NCBI RefSeq assembly: GCF_947179515.1
Contig: NC_067488.1
Span: 38,451,842-38,515,841, forward strand
From: Apodemus sylvaticus
Taxonomy: Eukaryota > Chordata > Mammalia > Rodentia > Muridae
Length of the DNA: 64,000 nt
Reading direction: 5' to 3'
In this document: piece after piece, positions 12,830-25,070 of the stretch
How the letters are laid out: each line of letters starts with the position of its first letter
Position numbering within the stretch: the stretch's first letter is position 1
Made by a program: the position numbers and the translations under genes
The notes under the pieces: generated by a model
What the model was told of the DNA's origin: nothing
The model's input: the letters and a program-made list of their open reading frames with translations, nothing else
Database searches by the model: none

Positions 12830-13135
12830 TTTTATGTCAACGTGGTAGAAGCTAGAGTCATCAGAGAAGAGGAAGCCTCAGTTGAGGAAATGTCTCCATA
12901 AGATCCAGCTCTAAGGCTTATTTTTCATTATATTATTATTTCTTTTATTTGTACAATGGCTATTACATTCCATATTACAAAATAGGGTGGAGGGGAGCAA
13001 GATGTCTAATTGTGATCAATGAGGGAGGGCCCAGTCCATTGTGGGTGGGTCCACCCTGGGCTTATGGTCCTGGGTTATATAAGGAAAGAGGTTAGCAACT
13101 AAGATTTTCTTCTTTTCTCTTACAACTTTATGCTC
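12830..13135 (+). repeat. Rodent interspersed repeat with about 100 bp of extra sequence
   Basis: 'atgtcaacgtggtagaagct', 'cctcagttgaggaaatgtct', a 'gggagggcccagtcc' block and 'ggtcctgggttatataagga' follow a familiar rodent repeat also seen, more diverged, at 30576-30950. Between 'gctctaaggc' (about 12918) and 'gtgatcaatgagg' (about 13012) there is about 90-100 bp not expected in the repeat, possibly a small insertion. The family name is not certain. Confidence 0.5.
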
Positions 13136-14220
13136 TGGATGCATAATCTTGGATATGCACTGCAGAATTCCATGCTCCTAGACTCTGCTTATTAAAGGCA
13201 GGAATACAATATGTTTTAGAATGTGCAATTAGAGACTCCTAGAATTATCATCATAAAAGCTCAGAAAAGTCACCTTAGATTTCAGGAATCTTGGGATAGC
13301 AAATAAAATTCAAAAATTAGAATTGTGTTTTTTAAAAGAATAATTTAAAGCCTTTGTATCTTTAAACACTAGATATATTGAAATCATAGAATTATGAAAT
13401 GTCATAATCCTATCATGTTAGAAAATGATAATAATACAGGTTTTGAATCACACTATCAATATTTTCTTCAACTTCTCTTCAAGGCAAATATAATTGTGCT
13501 AACATGGTCGGCATTTTTTGAATTGGGTAATTCTTTGTTGGTGGGAGCACAAACACCATTGCATCTATCGCAATCCCTGTCCTCTATCTACTAGTTTCTA
13601 GAAGCATCCCTGAGTCATAATGTTAAAATATGTCTGTAGTCATTGACAAGCCAGCCATGGGTTTATTACAACCCTCATATGTAATCACATTGGAAGAGGG
13701 AACTATATGAAAGTTTCCTCAGCATTTGAAATTGAATAAATGGATCTGGAAAAATGGATCATTTGTAACAAATATGTGCTGCTTGTCATGAGGATTCGAG
13801 GTTCATTCATAGCAACAAATTCCTTCAGCTCCTAATCTCGTATAAACTAATCATCTGTAACATAATTCTAAATTCTTGGAGGATTCTTGTCTTTCGAATT
13901 TAAGAGAGTGTGTGTGAGCACACGTGCACACACACACATTTACTAATAAAATAAAATAATTTAAATTGAATATATTTTGTATTGGGATCCCACAGCACTG
14001 TCTTGCATTCTATAAGAAAAGTGGAGGGTTGCATCAAGGTTACATAATAATAAAGATTTGTGGAAAAATGACTATGAAACAGTTTGTTCACCCTGTCTCT
14101 CTAAAAATTGAACCTGGGTTGCCTTCAGTGCTGGTAATTTTAACTCTTATAAAGCTATTCTTTTTTTAATTTAATGCCATTTTTCTCCTGTAAGAGGCAT
14201 ATTTCTGACAATCAAAATAG
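13136..14220. other. Unique DNA with a short CA tract
   Basis: No gene or repeat family recognised. A short (CA)n/(GT)n stretch lies at about 13908-13938. Confidence 0.4.
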
Positions 14221-14249
14221 AGGCTGTGGAGTGTCCTGTTCTATCTATC

Positions 14250-14340
14250 TCTGCCCCTTCCACTCTCTCCCCTTCCCCCTCTCCTCTCCCCTCTCTCCCT
14301 TCTCCCCTCTCCCCTGACTCCCCTCTCCCCTAGTCTTCTC
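14250..14340. repeat. CT-rich polypyrimidine tract
   Basis: About 90 bp of nearly pure pyrimidine (CCCCTCTCC-like units). The 83-codon minus-strand frame crossing it is low-complexity Arg/Gly/Glu and not a protein gene. Confidence 0.9.
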
Positions 14341-14559
14341 CTGGTTGCCTTCAGAATAAGTGCAGAACTCTCAGCTCCCCCAGCCTGCCTGCCTGCATTG
14401 CTGGAACTTGGAACTTCTGATAAGGAAGTTCTATAATTGATAATTGATAGATATAGATAAAAATCTATAATTGATAGATTATTATTTGACAAAAATATCT
14501 GGCATTAAAAAATAGAGGACAATTCATTTTGCCTCTTGATTTTAGAGCAGTGGCTCCAC

Positions 14560-14770
14560 CTTGGAGAGGAGTTGCAGATAGGAAACACATGGCAGACAAG
14601 AAGCAAATAAAGGGTAGGAAGAGCCAGAGATAGGTTACCTCCAAGTATCCATCCTCAGTGACCTTTTCCCTTCAGTTAGCTCCCCCTACTTATAGGTATC
14701 AAACTTTCTAAAGTAGCACTATGGGCCTATGGGGCATATTTCATATTCAAATGATTCCAATGACCAAACA
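14560..14770 (-). repeat. Medium-reiterated rodent repeat, reverse copy
   Basis: The end 'ctatgggcctatggggcata' followed by 'tttcatattcaaatgattcc' is the reverse complement of the start of the repeat at 11750. The rest is diverged. Confidence 0.45.
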
Positions 14771-16474
14771 TTTGCAGGCACTGAACAGGCTTTCCTGTTG
14801 GTCTCTACAGCTAAAATGATCATGAACTCAAGGGTATGTAAGAAAGAAGTAAGAATGCATTTAAAAACTGTTCCACCTAGCTAGGAAATGAGATAATAAG
14901 ATATACTTTAGCAAGTTGTTGATTCCATAAAAGGTTAGATTATAAAATGCTTACAACACAGCTTAGCATAGAACAGCTAGATAGGAATTGTTTTAATTAC
15001 CTGGTTAACTTAATCCATAGGATCATGTATGCTTGCAAAATCACTTTTTCAAAAAATATTTCTCCCATTCCCAGAAGAGTGAAAACATCAGGACTTAGGG
15101 TAAAAAACAGTGTGTTTGATGATTCTAAGTTAAATTAGACATATCTCATATGACAGAGGATCTGTGATTAAAATGAATTCCTGTTAAAATTTGCAAGGGC
15201 TCCTTCTGCAAATGGTCAAGGCAGAAGTGCTTCCCTGGATTTATTCATGGCTATATTGGAAGTGACAGTATGTGTGCTTGTCTTATGTAGCTATTGTGCT
15301 GAGCACACACACCAAATACACTTAGGAGGGGATATAATAAATCATTAGAACTGTGAGCTTCTCTTGCACAGAATCATGAGGGGGGAGGATTCCCCCAAGT
15401 AATTCAAACTCAATTACCCTGCTCACAGGGTGTTTGAAATGGAAACAAACGAAGAAAGAAGGTGTAGAAACGGGCAGCATTCATCAGTGCAGCTGGAAAC
15501 ACTGTCTTGGGCAACTGGGTAGATTTGGTTAATTGAAAACAGGAATAAAAATCATGTAAGTAACTACTTGTCTTTGTAGAGCACGTCAGAAAAAAATCAT
15601 TTCTGTGTACTGTCCCCTTGCATTATCCTATAAATCACACCCAGTTACTTTACCAATCAAGTGGCATTTAGATGCATCAGTGGATTTGTTCCATATTTGA
15701 GACTCTACATTGTCAAGCCTAAAGTCAGCACTTTAGATCCTGGACCAAGCTAATGGAATGTCTCTAGTACAGCAGATTCTGACATCTCCAGGTAAGTGCC
15801 CTATGATCTTACTGGATGTTCAAATACTGGTCAGGACGATATTTGTTTTACTGTACTATGGTAGCCAATATCATCCTTGCATTCCTGAAGATGGCCCTAA
15901 GAATACCAGTACTGTAAAAGAGGTTATTTAAAGACTTGCCCTTTATTTTCTTACAATTTTGAAGGTGATATGTTTTAGAATAAAGTGTCAGCCTGTTTGT
16001 TTCCTTTGAGCCTTATTTCTTTAGGTACTATCTCTTTGTGTCTTGACATGACTGTCTGTTAGTTTTAATCCCCACTTTTTGTTTAGATGATAGCTGTTAA
16101 ATTAAGCCTTACATTCTAGCCCCATTTTAGCTTAATTGCCAATTTAAAAATCTTTTCACCAGAAACATTGACATTCCCCTATACTCTAACATACTGGTTT
16201 ATCGAGAAGGACATTTCTACTTATAATAGAAATTATCTGAGTACACTCATCTCATGTCCCCATGTCACAGGACATAATCCCCCATTTATTAAGTATGAGT
16301 TTTAAAGTATTCCACAATCTGTGTTTAAGCCTGTGAGTACAACAGAGTGTTCAGATGGCAAGCCTAACTCAAGCAAACTGTTTGTGAAGGGCAGGCATCT
16401 CTCTTATTATATCCTTTTAATACATGTAGTATCTATACACATAAAATGAGATAATACCGATATTATAGGTTTGA
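14771..16474. other. Unique DNA, no feature recognised
   Basis: 1.7 kb without a recognised repeat, RNA gene or plausible exon. Confidence 0.4.
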
Positions 16475-16840
16475 TATTAAAGAATTTGTACAGTGAAACC
16501 AAGAACCCAAGACTAGGTATTCTATGGGTTCTAGAGGAAAAGCTGCCATTATTTTGCTAAAAGAATACAATAATACAAAGGCTCCTAGTGGCACACTTCT
16601 GTAGCCATAGATCAGGCCATCAATCAGACTTCTGCAGGGGAACTTCTTGTAGTAGATGGTAAGTAATATAGAAAACTGTAACATGATAGTGAACAGAGCA
16701 CTCAGTCCTGAATGGAGTGTCTTTATCATACCTATCTATCCCCCTAAAGCTCATGGAAGGAAAAGAGGCAGAAAGATCATAACAGCCAGAGATGGTGGAT
16801 AATTTTAAGGAAGTAGAATTTTCTATATGCTAAAAGGCAT
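16475..16840 (+). mobile_element. Old L1 (Lx-type) 3' UTR fragment
   Basis: Blocks such as 'gccatagatcaggccatcaa', 'ttcttgtagtagatggtaag', 'gagtgtctttatcatacc' and 'gaggcagaaagatcataaca' occur in the order of an old Lx-type L1 3' UTR read on the plus strand. The same region is present, inverted, at 38932-39303. There is no ORF and no clear TSD. The 88-codon minus frame at 16463-16729 is antisense chance. Confidence 0.6.
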
Positions 16841-17560
16841 TAACGAATTGTTGTGGGTAGTTGGCTATCAGAGTCTGGACATCTAGAGATAGAGATATCA
16901 AAGCTAGGGTTCTTCTGAGTTAGGGACATCAACTGCATGTAAAAGTCAGAAGTCAGTGAACTGACCAAAGGGAACGTTCAGAGAGAAAAAGAAAGCAAAG
17001 CAAATCGTATCAGTGCCCACATGACAGCACTAACTGGGCTTAGTAGGTTAGAAAGGGACATGAAATTGCAGGAGGTATGTTGGTGGGAAGATGAGGGAGA
17101 GCTGGAGTGGAGTGAGGAAATGGGACACATATGTAATTATAGTCCACACTTGTATGACAAAATAAAAATGAGTAAAAGCTGTGAAGTCAATCTGGGCTCT
17201 TTGCTAACATTTGCACCTTGAGATAGAAGGAAAACTGGAAGTTCCCAGTGAGGAGCCTGAGGTAATTGGAGGTAAGAAAACTGACATGCATAAAGGGGAG
17301 GGTGGTATATTGACTCAGAAGAAGTCAAGATTTTCTGAGTATGGGAATGTTCACTATAACATATACAAAATAAATTAAGAAAAAAAAGGAAGAGAGAAAA
17401 AAGCATGAGATTTTACAAAATTGCATCATTGGTAAGAATAACTTTAGGGCTGAGGTAGTGAGAAGGCTAGCCTGATTCCATGAGAGGCTTCAAACTGGCA
17501 GTTAAGTAGACTAGGACTAAATCTCTTCAAGGCAAGTCCAGGCCTCAGAATCTGCCCACC
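16841..17560. other. Unique DNA, no feature recognised
   Basis: Nothing recognised; the short frames on both strands have no protein character. Confidence 0.4.
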
Positions 17561-17890
17561 TCCTGGCCTGAGGCAAGAACAATGGGTCAGCAGCAGTTTC
17601 CAGACTCATCCAGCACATTTCCAGTCCCTACACCCTAGTAATGGAATGTCCTTAGAGATGGACCCAACAGATTAACATAGAGGCCATCCACCCTGGTATT
17701 CCCTAATGTGCTTTAAATCAGGCCGGCAAGCTCACTTGGGTGTCTCTCTATTCTGGTAATGGGAGACCCCAGCATGCTTAACCTCTCAGCATAAAAACCC
17801 TCTTTTCGTTTACAAACTATTTAAGTCCAGGGTATCATTCTTTGGCGAATCATAGACCCTTACAGTAGGAACAAGTCTTATGGAAATGAG
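17560..17890 (+). repeat. Possible LTR-like fragment
   Basis: 'gcataaaaaccctctttt' followed by 'aagtccagggtatcattctt' and 'ggcgaatcatagaccctta' resembles the TATA / R-U5 region of rodent endogenous retroviral LTRs. No internal retroviral sequence was seen. The family is not identified and the call is tentative. Confidence 0.3.
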
Positions 17891-18084
17891 TGGAAAGGGC
17901 AGTGTGACATCAGTAAGTGTCAGAATAGAATCAGAAGTTAGATTCAACTCTTTCTGACAATATTGTTGACTGGGACTCAGAATTCAAATGAACTTGGCTA
18001 CTAGTAGCACTGTTATTCCATCTTGCAGCTTCATGCCCAGAGAGGGTATCTTAGTCAATCCGTTATTAGTATATCAGAATACCC

Positions 18085-18482
18085 AAGTCTATGTAGCTGT
18101 GATGTTTTCGAGTAGATGCCCACCCCTCACCCCAATTTTGAGCATTTGAATACTTGGTTGCCAGGTGGCGGCCACTCAGAAAGGATTATCAGGTGTAGCC
18201 TGGCTGAAGGAGGTGTGGCACAGAATGCACAGAATGCAAGCTTCAGGTTGGTAAAGCCTTTTGATATCCCAGCGTGCTCTCTGCTTCCGGTTTATGGATG
18301 CCTATTCATGCTTGTGAGCTGCCACTTCATCTCCAAGCCTGCCAGTCAGCTTTCCTGCACCCTACGTGTGACAGTCATGTACTCCTATCACCCTGGAACT
18401 GTAAGCTCCAATCAAACCCCTCTTTCTGTAAGTTGTGTAGTCACGGTGTTTTATCATGATAGTATAGAAAAATATCTAATAC
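18085..18482 (+). repeat. Medium-reiterated rodent repeat (family not named)
   Basis: It ends with 'ggaactgtaagctccaatca', 'ctgtaagttgtgtagtcacg' and 'aaaatatctaatacaa', the typical tail of the repeat described at 11750. The 166-codon plus frame at 18116-18616 runs through this repeat and into an L1 3' end, so it is not a gene. Confidence 0.5.
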
Positions 18483-18494
18483 AATTTACTCATA

Positions 18495-18675
18495 AAGAGG
18501 AGAAGTGGGAAAAGATTCACTTAATCCTGGAGAGACTTGAGGCTCCAGGGAAGCAGGAGGCCTCGGGGACTGGAGGGATACCCTCTCAGAGGCAAAGGGG
18601 AGAAGGAGTGGGTTGAGGAACTGTGGAAGAAGTGGGGCAATGACTGGAATGTAAATAATAATAATAATAACAACG
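18495..18675 (+). mobile_element. Short L1 (Lx-type) 3' end
   Basis: 'cacttaatcctggagagact', 'gaggctccagggaagcagga' and 'ggcaaaggggagaaggagtg', followed by an (AAT)n/A-rich tail, is the terminal 3' UTR of an Lx-type L1. A possible 8-bp TSD (GGAGAAGT) lies at 18499-18506 and 18675-18682, but it is short enough to be chance. Confidence 0.7.
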
Positions 18676-18716
18676 GAGAAGTTTATTTATCCCATGGGAC
18701 AGGGAGTCTGATATTT

Positions 18717-18755
18717 GGTGTGTGTGTGTGTGTGTGTGTGTGCGCACATGTGTGT
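18717..18755. repeat. (GT)n microsatellite
   Basis: Simple GT tract ending in a short GCGCACAT block. Confidence 0.95.
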
Positions 18756-18956
18756 ATCTAGCAAGGACCTTCTCCATCTCTCTCAGAGAACAAACTCTCA
18801 AAAGCCTAAGCAAGGGGCTATGGCCAGAAATGATGTAAAACTTGCCATTCTGATTCAAAATATGCCAGTTACAGCCTTCCCTTAGAGCAAATAAACAAAG
18901 CCAAAGTCATTGAAAGAATGTGGCAGCTGCCAGTTAAGAGATAGGCTGTAAAATAA

Positions 18957-18959
<3 letters not shown>

Positions 18960-18993
<34 letters not shown>

Positions 18994-19006
18994 ACACACA
19001 CACACA

Positions 19007-19058
<52 letters not shown>
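18960..19058. repeat. Long (CA)n microsatellite
   Basis: About 98 bp of CA dinucleotide with two single-base interruptions (ACC and CTA). The Val/Cys-rich 98-codon minus frame is an artefact of the repeat. Confidence 0.97.
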
Positions 19059-19062
<4 letters not shown>

Positions 19063-21436
19063 ATAAAAGAAAGAATATTTCTCAAGTAAAAGCCCTTATG
19101 AAGGGAAACGTGTTCTTCCAGACGGAAGGAGTGGTCTGAGTGACAAAGCAGAGTATAAGGAACGAAAAAGTTGCTCACTGAGTCTATGTGGCAAAAAATT
19201 GAGGCAGACAGAGGTACAAAGGAGGAAACTGAGGGTCTTGTTCTTGAGAACTGCAGAGCATAAATTCACAGTCCGATTCAAAGGCCCTCTACCTCTTGAT
19301 CATTTACAATAATTACAAGATGTCATCTCACTCAATAATGTGACCGAACACTTCAACACACTGCATTGAGGTTGTTTCCAGAAACCTGTGTCCACTTTTC
19401 AGTCATCCCCAGCAACTGCTGCTACTCAAGCTCACTCAGCCTTGATGATAGTCGGGAGAACCTGATGTTTCTTCCTACAGGTTTTGTAGAGTTACATTGG
19501 TTTCTAAATATCCTGCTGAAAGTTTCAAATCTTAAGTTCTCTTTAGTTCAAACAAGCCTTTCTCATTCTACTCTGCTATGTCTCAATTCTCTTAGCAAGA
19601 AGATAAGGAAGATAAGATAGGAAGTCTCTAGGCTTTGTCAGACAAGGGTCCTTTGTGCTTTAGGAAGAGATGAAGTAAAGGGAAAAAATCACAGCTAGTG
19701 TCTGTGAATTCATCACGTGTCTGTGAATATGTGTGTTTCTTTCAGTAAGAGCACAATAATGAAATGTTTTACACAAGAGGACAAACCTGGGTAGGTTGTT
19801 TTATCTTAAAATCTTAATGACAAAACTGAGCTGAGATTGTTTGGAGTGACATCCTACATAGTAAATGTGGACTTCACTTTGCTGGCAACTATAGAACATC
19901 CAGTGTTTCTATCATGCTTTTGCATTTGTCTGATTCTGGAGCTTTGCTAATTGGAGACAATGCTAAGGGTATACTGGTTTGTGGGAAGCAATGATTGCAT
20001 TGGGTTTCCTGCTTATTTGGTGTAGGTTCCATTTCTTAGGTGACATTATTTCTCCAATACTCTAATTTGTTGTGAATGGCTAAGTATTTTTCTACACTAT
20101 GCTGTATTTTGCCCATTAAATAAAGGAGATAGTTGATGACTGGACTTGTGCTGTGTGATGTTATGGCTATGTCTAGTTAATCCATAGTCAATATCACATG
20201 AAATTAGTTTAATATGGTATGGAAGAAATGGAATTTAGATTCTCACATTTTAGAGTCAATCAGAGTTACCGCTGTGTTTTCTTAGCTCCTTGATATTTGA
20301 GTTACAGCCACTTAGAATAAAATTTTCATATCTTTACATTTGTAATGGTGACATATTACTTAAAGGAATTTTGTAAACTTTAAGCAAATTATAATAAATT
20401 GTAGTTCCAGCTGGGCTTGTGGGAGATGCTTTGCAGATTTTTTTCATTCTGTGCCGGAACTATTTCTTCTTGTTATGATCAGTGATGACCCTAGATGTGC
20501 TGATCTCTGCAGGTTTATGGCCAGAGTCACAAGCCTTACATGATACAGTATACAAGAGCAGACATATCTTTATGTCTCTCAGATTTAACTAAAAATATAG
20601 TCATATTTCCTAAATGATAATATATTGCTTTTACAGTAAAAAATACCCTTTTTATTTTTCCTTATAGTTGGAACAACATAATATAGAAGTGTGTTGATAT
20701 GTAGTGTGCCAAAGTGTCTATATAATATAAATCTCCATGCTTTCAAACCTAGTTACAAAACAAAACCACTAATCATTGATATCACCAAGAAAATCTATGT
20801 GACCTCTAAGCAACACCCACTACTCAAAGATTATGATCAATTTTTGACTACATTGATGCCATGTGATTCTACAAATTTGTTGTGAATAGAAATGCCATTT
20901 AACACCAATGTCAAAAGATTATAGGTACAAATATTTCAGACAAAATGGCTCATTTTTAATTGCAGTTATTTACAACAATGGATTGAAAAGCAATCCTTTA
21001 CCTATGAAAAATGAGGATTTTGAGCTTGAGTGGCTATGGATCATTTCCCAAAGTAAAGGGGCATCAGGTGCGTAGAGACACAGGCTTCTACATTATCACT
21101 CAATCCTGGGTTAATATTTTCAAAACCAGTTCTTTATTCAAGTTACATTTTATTGGGTACTTATTTTTTCACTGTCACTATCCATAAGTGATTAGTATTT
21201 TGTTTGAATTGTTGGAGAGATTGAACAGAATTAAGACTTGGAACAGTGCTGTACTTTTAAATTTTGAGTATAACAGAAATTGGATGTATATTCTGGTATA
21301 AGGGTGAATCTGAAGTGTAAGATTAACATGTGCTGGATAATACACACATAAGGGACATTTTATAGAGAGCTTTGGATGCTCGCAATGAAGAATAACCACA
21401 GCTTAATTTTTAAATTTATTGCATATTTGTATATAT
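19059..21436. other. Unique DNA, no feature recognised
   Basis: 2.4 kb of AT-rich DNA. The frames at 19366-19620 and 20691-20885 show no recognisable domain. Confidence 0.4.
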
Positions 21437-21472
21437 AGTGTGTGCTTGTGTGTGTGTGTGTGTGTGTGTGTG
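21437..21472. repeat. (GT)n microsatellite
   Basis: Simple GT tract directly next to a SINE-like block. Confidence 0.95.
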
Positions 21473-21665
21473 CTGTGGTGGCATGGATATCACAGGACAA
21501 TATTTTGGGATCAGTTTTCATTTTCTACCATATTGAGGTAGGTCCTCTCTTGTTATTTCTGATGTTATAGTGGCCTGGAAGCTTCCAGGTGACTCTCCTC
21601 TCTACCTTTCATTTTAACATAGGACTGCTAGGGTTACGGACTTGCAATGTCATGGTTTTTCTTGT
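21470..21665 (-). mobile_element. B4-like SINE
   Basis: 'accatattgaggtaggtcct' then 'tctcttgttatttctgatgt', 'aagcttccaggtgactctcc' and 'actgctagggttacggactt' follow the order of a B4-type (B1-related) SINE on the reverse strand. It is heavily diverged. Confidence 0.45.
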
Positions 21666-23829
21666 TTGTTTTCTTTTGTTTCTATTGGATCAGACTGAAT
21701 TTATCATATTTATGCACAAAGAACTGATTTTGAGATGTGAAATGACCTGGTAAAGGTATAGCAGATTCTACATAGGATACCTATATTTGAATATATTTGA
21801 GTCTTTCCTGTGAATGCAGTGCCATTTGAATTGCTGGTAATGTAATATAGAAACACTGATATATGATAGTTAATAATGACATGTAATCAGCACTATATAA
21901 ATTAGGGGAAATTGCTGCAGAATTTTATAAGTACAGAGTATCAAATGATTATGTAATACAGAATTTTGTGCTTATTTATAAATCATGCACCTTTGTAAGT
22001 GGTTCTAATCACAAAATAGATTAAAAATTGAGGCCTATTTTTAATAGCAACTAGTCAGAAACTATGAATTTTCATTTTTTAGGCAGTCTCTATTATAGCA
22101 TGGCCTTTTTAGTATGAGAATTAAGGGAGAATAAAGGCAGGTTTATAAGTGAGAGAAGGTCTCTATGTGTCTCCTATTGGTACTAATAAGAACTTCATGG
22201 GCATGATCATCATACTAAAATTTATAAAGTGCCCAGAGAATCCAGTGAGGAGAGAAGATGGTCAGGAAACTTTATATGAGAAAGCACAAGCTGAGAAAAT
22301 CTAAATGGTGGACACCCCTGCTTAAAGTGTGAGCAGTGCTTTAAGGGTTATCATGGAAGGCCTCAGGTATGGGACCATGCATTTGGCCTTCAGGCATCAT
22401 GTAAGTGTGAGAATGGCTGTCTTCATAGTATGTGATCCCAGGAATCCTAGAACCCTATGAATTCTATTTTACTTTCCTTGAAAGTCTTGTAAGCAGATCA
22501 AGGGCTTATATTTTTAGCATTGCTCTACACTAGTCGCCTGACATTGAACGAATCATCCACACATTTTCAGCTCACCTGATTTTCTTTCCTTGACAATGAA
22601 TTTGTCATAAAATGCTATGGTGACAAGCCTTTCATTTTATAGATTTATAGTGGGAAACCCAGAATAACAACTTTGGACCACTTTGCTGTGCTGTGATGTG
22701 ATCATAAAATTTAAAGGTTAAAAAATAGCATTCCTAATTACATATTTTGAGAAAAATATTTAAATAATTGTACCTTGATAAATTAAATCATATAAAGAAA
22801 AATATGAAGGACACCCATCATCAATGTTCGTTGTGAAGATAAAATAACTAAAGAATTTGGCCACATGTGTAGCATGTAGCAGTATCTCCATATGTATCTC
22901 CTTTTTCTGTGCTCTCTCTCTTTCTCCGTTTCTTTCTCTTTCTCCCCCTCTCTGTCTTTCTCTCCTTTTATGATTGCCTGCTTTTCTACAGATTGTGTTG
23001 GTTCAGACATGAGTAGTTGTGAACAGCACAGATAAGCTTCCAATCTCAAATAATTCAATATAGTAAGGAAACAAATGATCAAAATGAAATTATTTAGTTC
23101 ATCTCTTAACTGGTATGAGCAGAAATAACAAGGAAATATAAAGCACAATGGGCAAAGAATGGGGTCATGAAATGCCTCTCCCGGAAATGCCATCTTCAGC
23201 AGAAATTAAAGAAGCCTATCTCTAGGAAATGTCATAGGAATTTAAATGTCATGGAAAACCTAAATTCACGAAAAGAGTCGGTATGGGTGACCTTAACAGG
23301 AACAGGATGTGCCACAAGAGGAAGCAGTGTGTATTCAGAGTATGAAAGCTCGGAGGGTGGTCATAGTCCTCATGTCCTTGGTCCTTTTCCCTCACCCCTG
23401 GGTTATATAATATGGTTTCCTCTAGTGTTCTTAAGTGCGGCCTTACAGATCACTGTGAGTTCTACGTGTTTTTACCTGGGACATACGACCTCTTTTTTTT
23501 TCAACCTATCTAGTCTTAAGTTTTTCTTTTAATTTCATCTGAATCACTCATTCTAGGATTTATTTCTTCATGCTAGTAATTAAAATAAAGACCTACTATG
23601 AATTGCCTGTACCACCCTGAAATTTGAAGTCAAAGAACATAGTCTAATTTCCAATAATTATTAGTCTTCTAGTATGATACTTCTATTTTAAATTGTACAG
23701 CTGACAACAGTGCTTATATTGTTATCATCACACAATTTCCATGCAAACCTGTGAGTTACTTATACTGAATATGTGTTGTATAAGTAATTATGCTATTAGA
23801 ACTTTTAAGAATTAGTCACTGGAACATGG
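21666..23829. other. Unique DNA with a CT-rich tract
   Basis: A pyrimidine-rich tract lies at about 22908-22972. The 136-codon minus frame at 22783-23193 crosses it, and its Lys/Glu-rich part is that tract. The 121-codon plus frame at 23167-23532 has no recognisable motif. I see no gene. Confidence 0.4.
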
Positions 23830-24165
23830 TTAAGACTTAGTGGATAAGTCTTTGTCATGAGAGTATGAGAACGCAATTTCAAATCTCTAGAACCCCTGTA
23901 AAGTCCGGTACACCAAGCATATCTTTAATTTCAATATTCCTACAGTGAGAGGTGGTAGGTACAGACAAGCAGATATTCAGAATTCTTCAAGTCAGGAAGT
24001 CTGGTAAAAATAGTGGCTTGTACTTGTCCTTATAAATAAGAGACTCTGTATTAACCAAGGCAGAAAGTAGTGACTAAACCCCAAGTTGTCTTCTGATTGC
24101 CACATGCACATTTTGTCATGGGCACTTGCACTCACATGGGAACAGACACACATGAAAAAAATATA
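23830..24165 (+). mobile_element. Composite B4/B3-type SINE, diverged
   Basis: A tRNA-like head ('acttagtggataagtctttg') is followed by a B1-like middle ('ggtacaccaagcatatcttt', 'aataagagactctgtattaa') and the end 'aagttgtcttctgattgcca' plus 'catgcacattttgtcatggg'. This is the architecture of rodent composite SINEs. The exact subfamily was not assigned. Confidence 0.5.
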
Positions 24166-24849
24166 TATATAAACATATTATACAGATACAAACACATCAC
24201 ACACACATATCTTTTAAAGTACACTGACAAGGCTTCCAAACTACTTTTCTATATTTCATTTGCTTTTGTTGAGGCAGCAAATTCTCTCCTCATGGTATGA
24301 TAATAGATGCATATATGGGGCATAGAACTCTGTAAAATTTGAAGCTAGTGGGTCATTGTGACTGGGTCGCTTGACCGAGCCCTAGAAGGTGAGAAGATGC
24401 CTGAGATACTTTTACACTACCCCAATCTTCACTCATGTTTATGTGCTCTGTCTTTCTGCCCCTGTTTCCCAATTATCTTTGGAAGTCTTGGTAGTATTGA
24501 ATTCAAGTGGCTTAATAACTTGGTCACATAGCTATCTTTTCTTTTTATAATGACAAATTAATATTATGTGTTCAGATCAATTTTATCATAAAATTGTCTA
24601 TTTTCTGTCACTTAACCTTTTAAAAAGCAAACCTTGCTAAATCCCTTATCTACTCACTATAAGCATGGATAGTAAAACTACTAAAAACACTTTAAACCCT
24701 GGGTTGCTGATATCTTCTTTTTTTCCTAAAGTGTTCTCTATCAGAGTTTCTATTCTAATTTTTCCAAATCTGATCTTGACTGATCTTGTGATCACCAGTG
24801 ACTTCTGTGACTCACATAATTGAGCTCATGTCCCCCAGTTGACTGTGCT
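24166..24849. other. Unique AT-rich DNA, no feature recognised
   Basis: Nothing recognised. Confidence 0.4.
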
Positions 24850-25070
24850 GTTTGTGGATGGTGTCAAACCTTTTAAGACATTGAGGGTTGCTCCAATGTT
24901 GCTGTAGGAAGCATATCATTGCGGGTGGGTTTTCAGAGTTCATAGCCTTGCTCCAATTCAGGTTTGCCCTCTCTGCTTTCTGTTTGGACTTGAAGATATG
25001 ATCTCTCATCTTCTTGCTCAGACAGCCTACTGCTATGTTCTCTCCACTATTAAGGATTCTCCCTATGAAA
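24850..25070 (+). repeat. Left half of a rodent repeat split by an L1
   Basis: 'aggaagcatatcattgcggg' and 'gacttgaagatatgatctct' match the middle of the repeat at 11750. The sequence stops at the L1 TSD and resumes at 26602-26690 with 'actttaagcccaaataaact'. The L1 therefore inserted into an existing repeat copy. Confidence 0.6.
25059..25070. repeat. Left target-site duplication of L1 25071-26601
   Basis: CTCCCTATGAAA is identical to 26602-26613. Confidence 0.85.

Noticed and set aside
17560..17890. Endogenous retrovirus
   Set aside because: Only an LTR-like TATA/R-U5 resemblance was seen; no gag, pol or env sequence and no second LTR, so only a tentative LTR-like fragment is listed.
18116..18616. 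166-codon plus-strand frame
   Set aside because: It crosses a rodent interspersed repeat and an L1 3' end, so it is a chance frame.
22783..23193. 136-codon minus-strand frame as a candidate membrane protein gene
   Set aside because: Its Lys/Glu-rich half is a CT-rich simple tract, there is no recognisable domain, and no splice or promoter context supports it.
23167..23532. 121-codon plus-strand frame
   Set aside because: No recognisable motif, ends in a T-rich stretch, no supporting signals.
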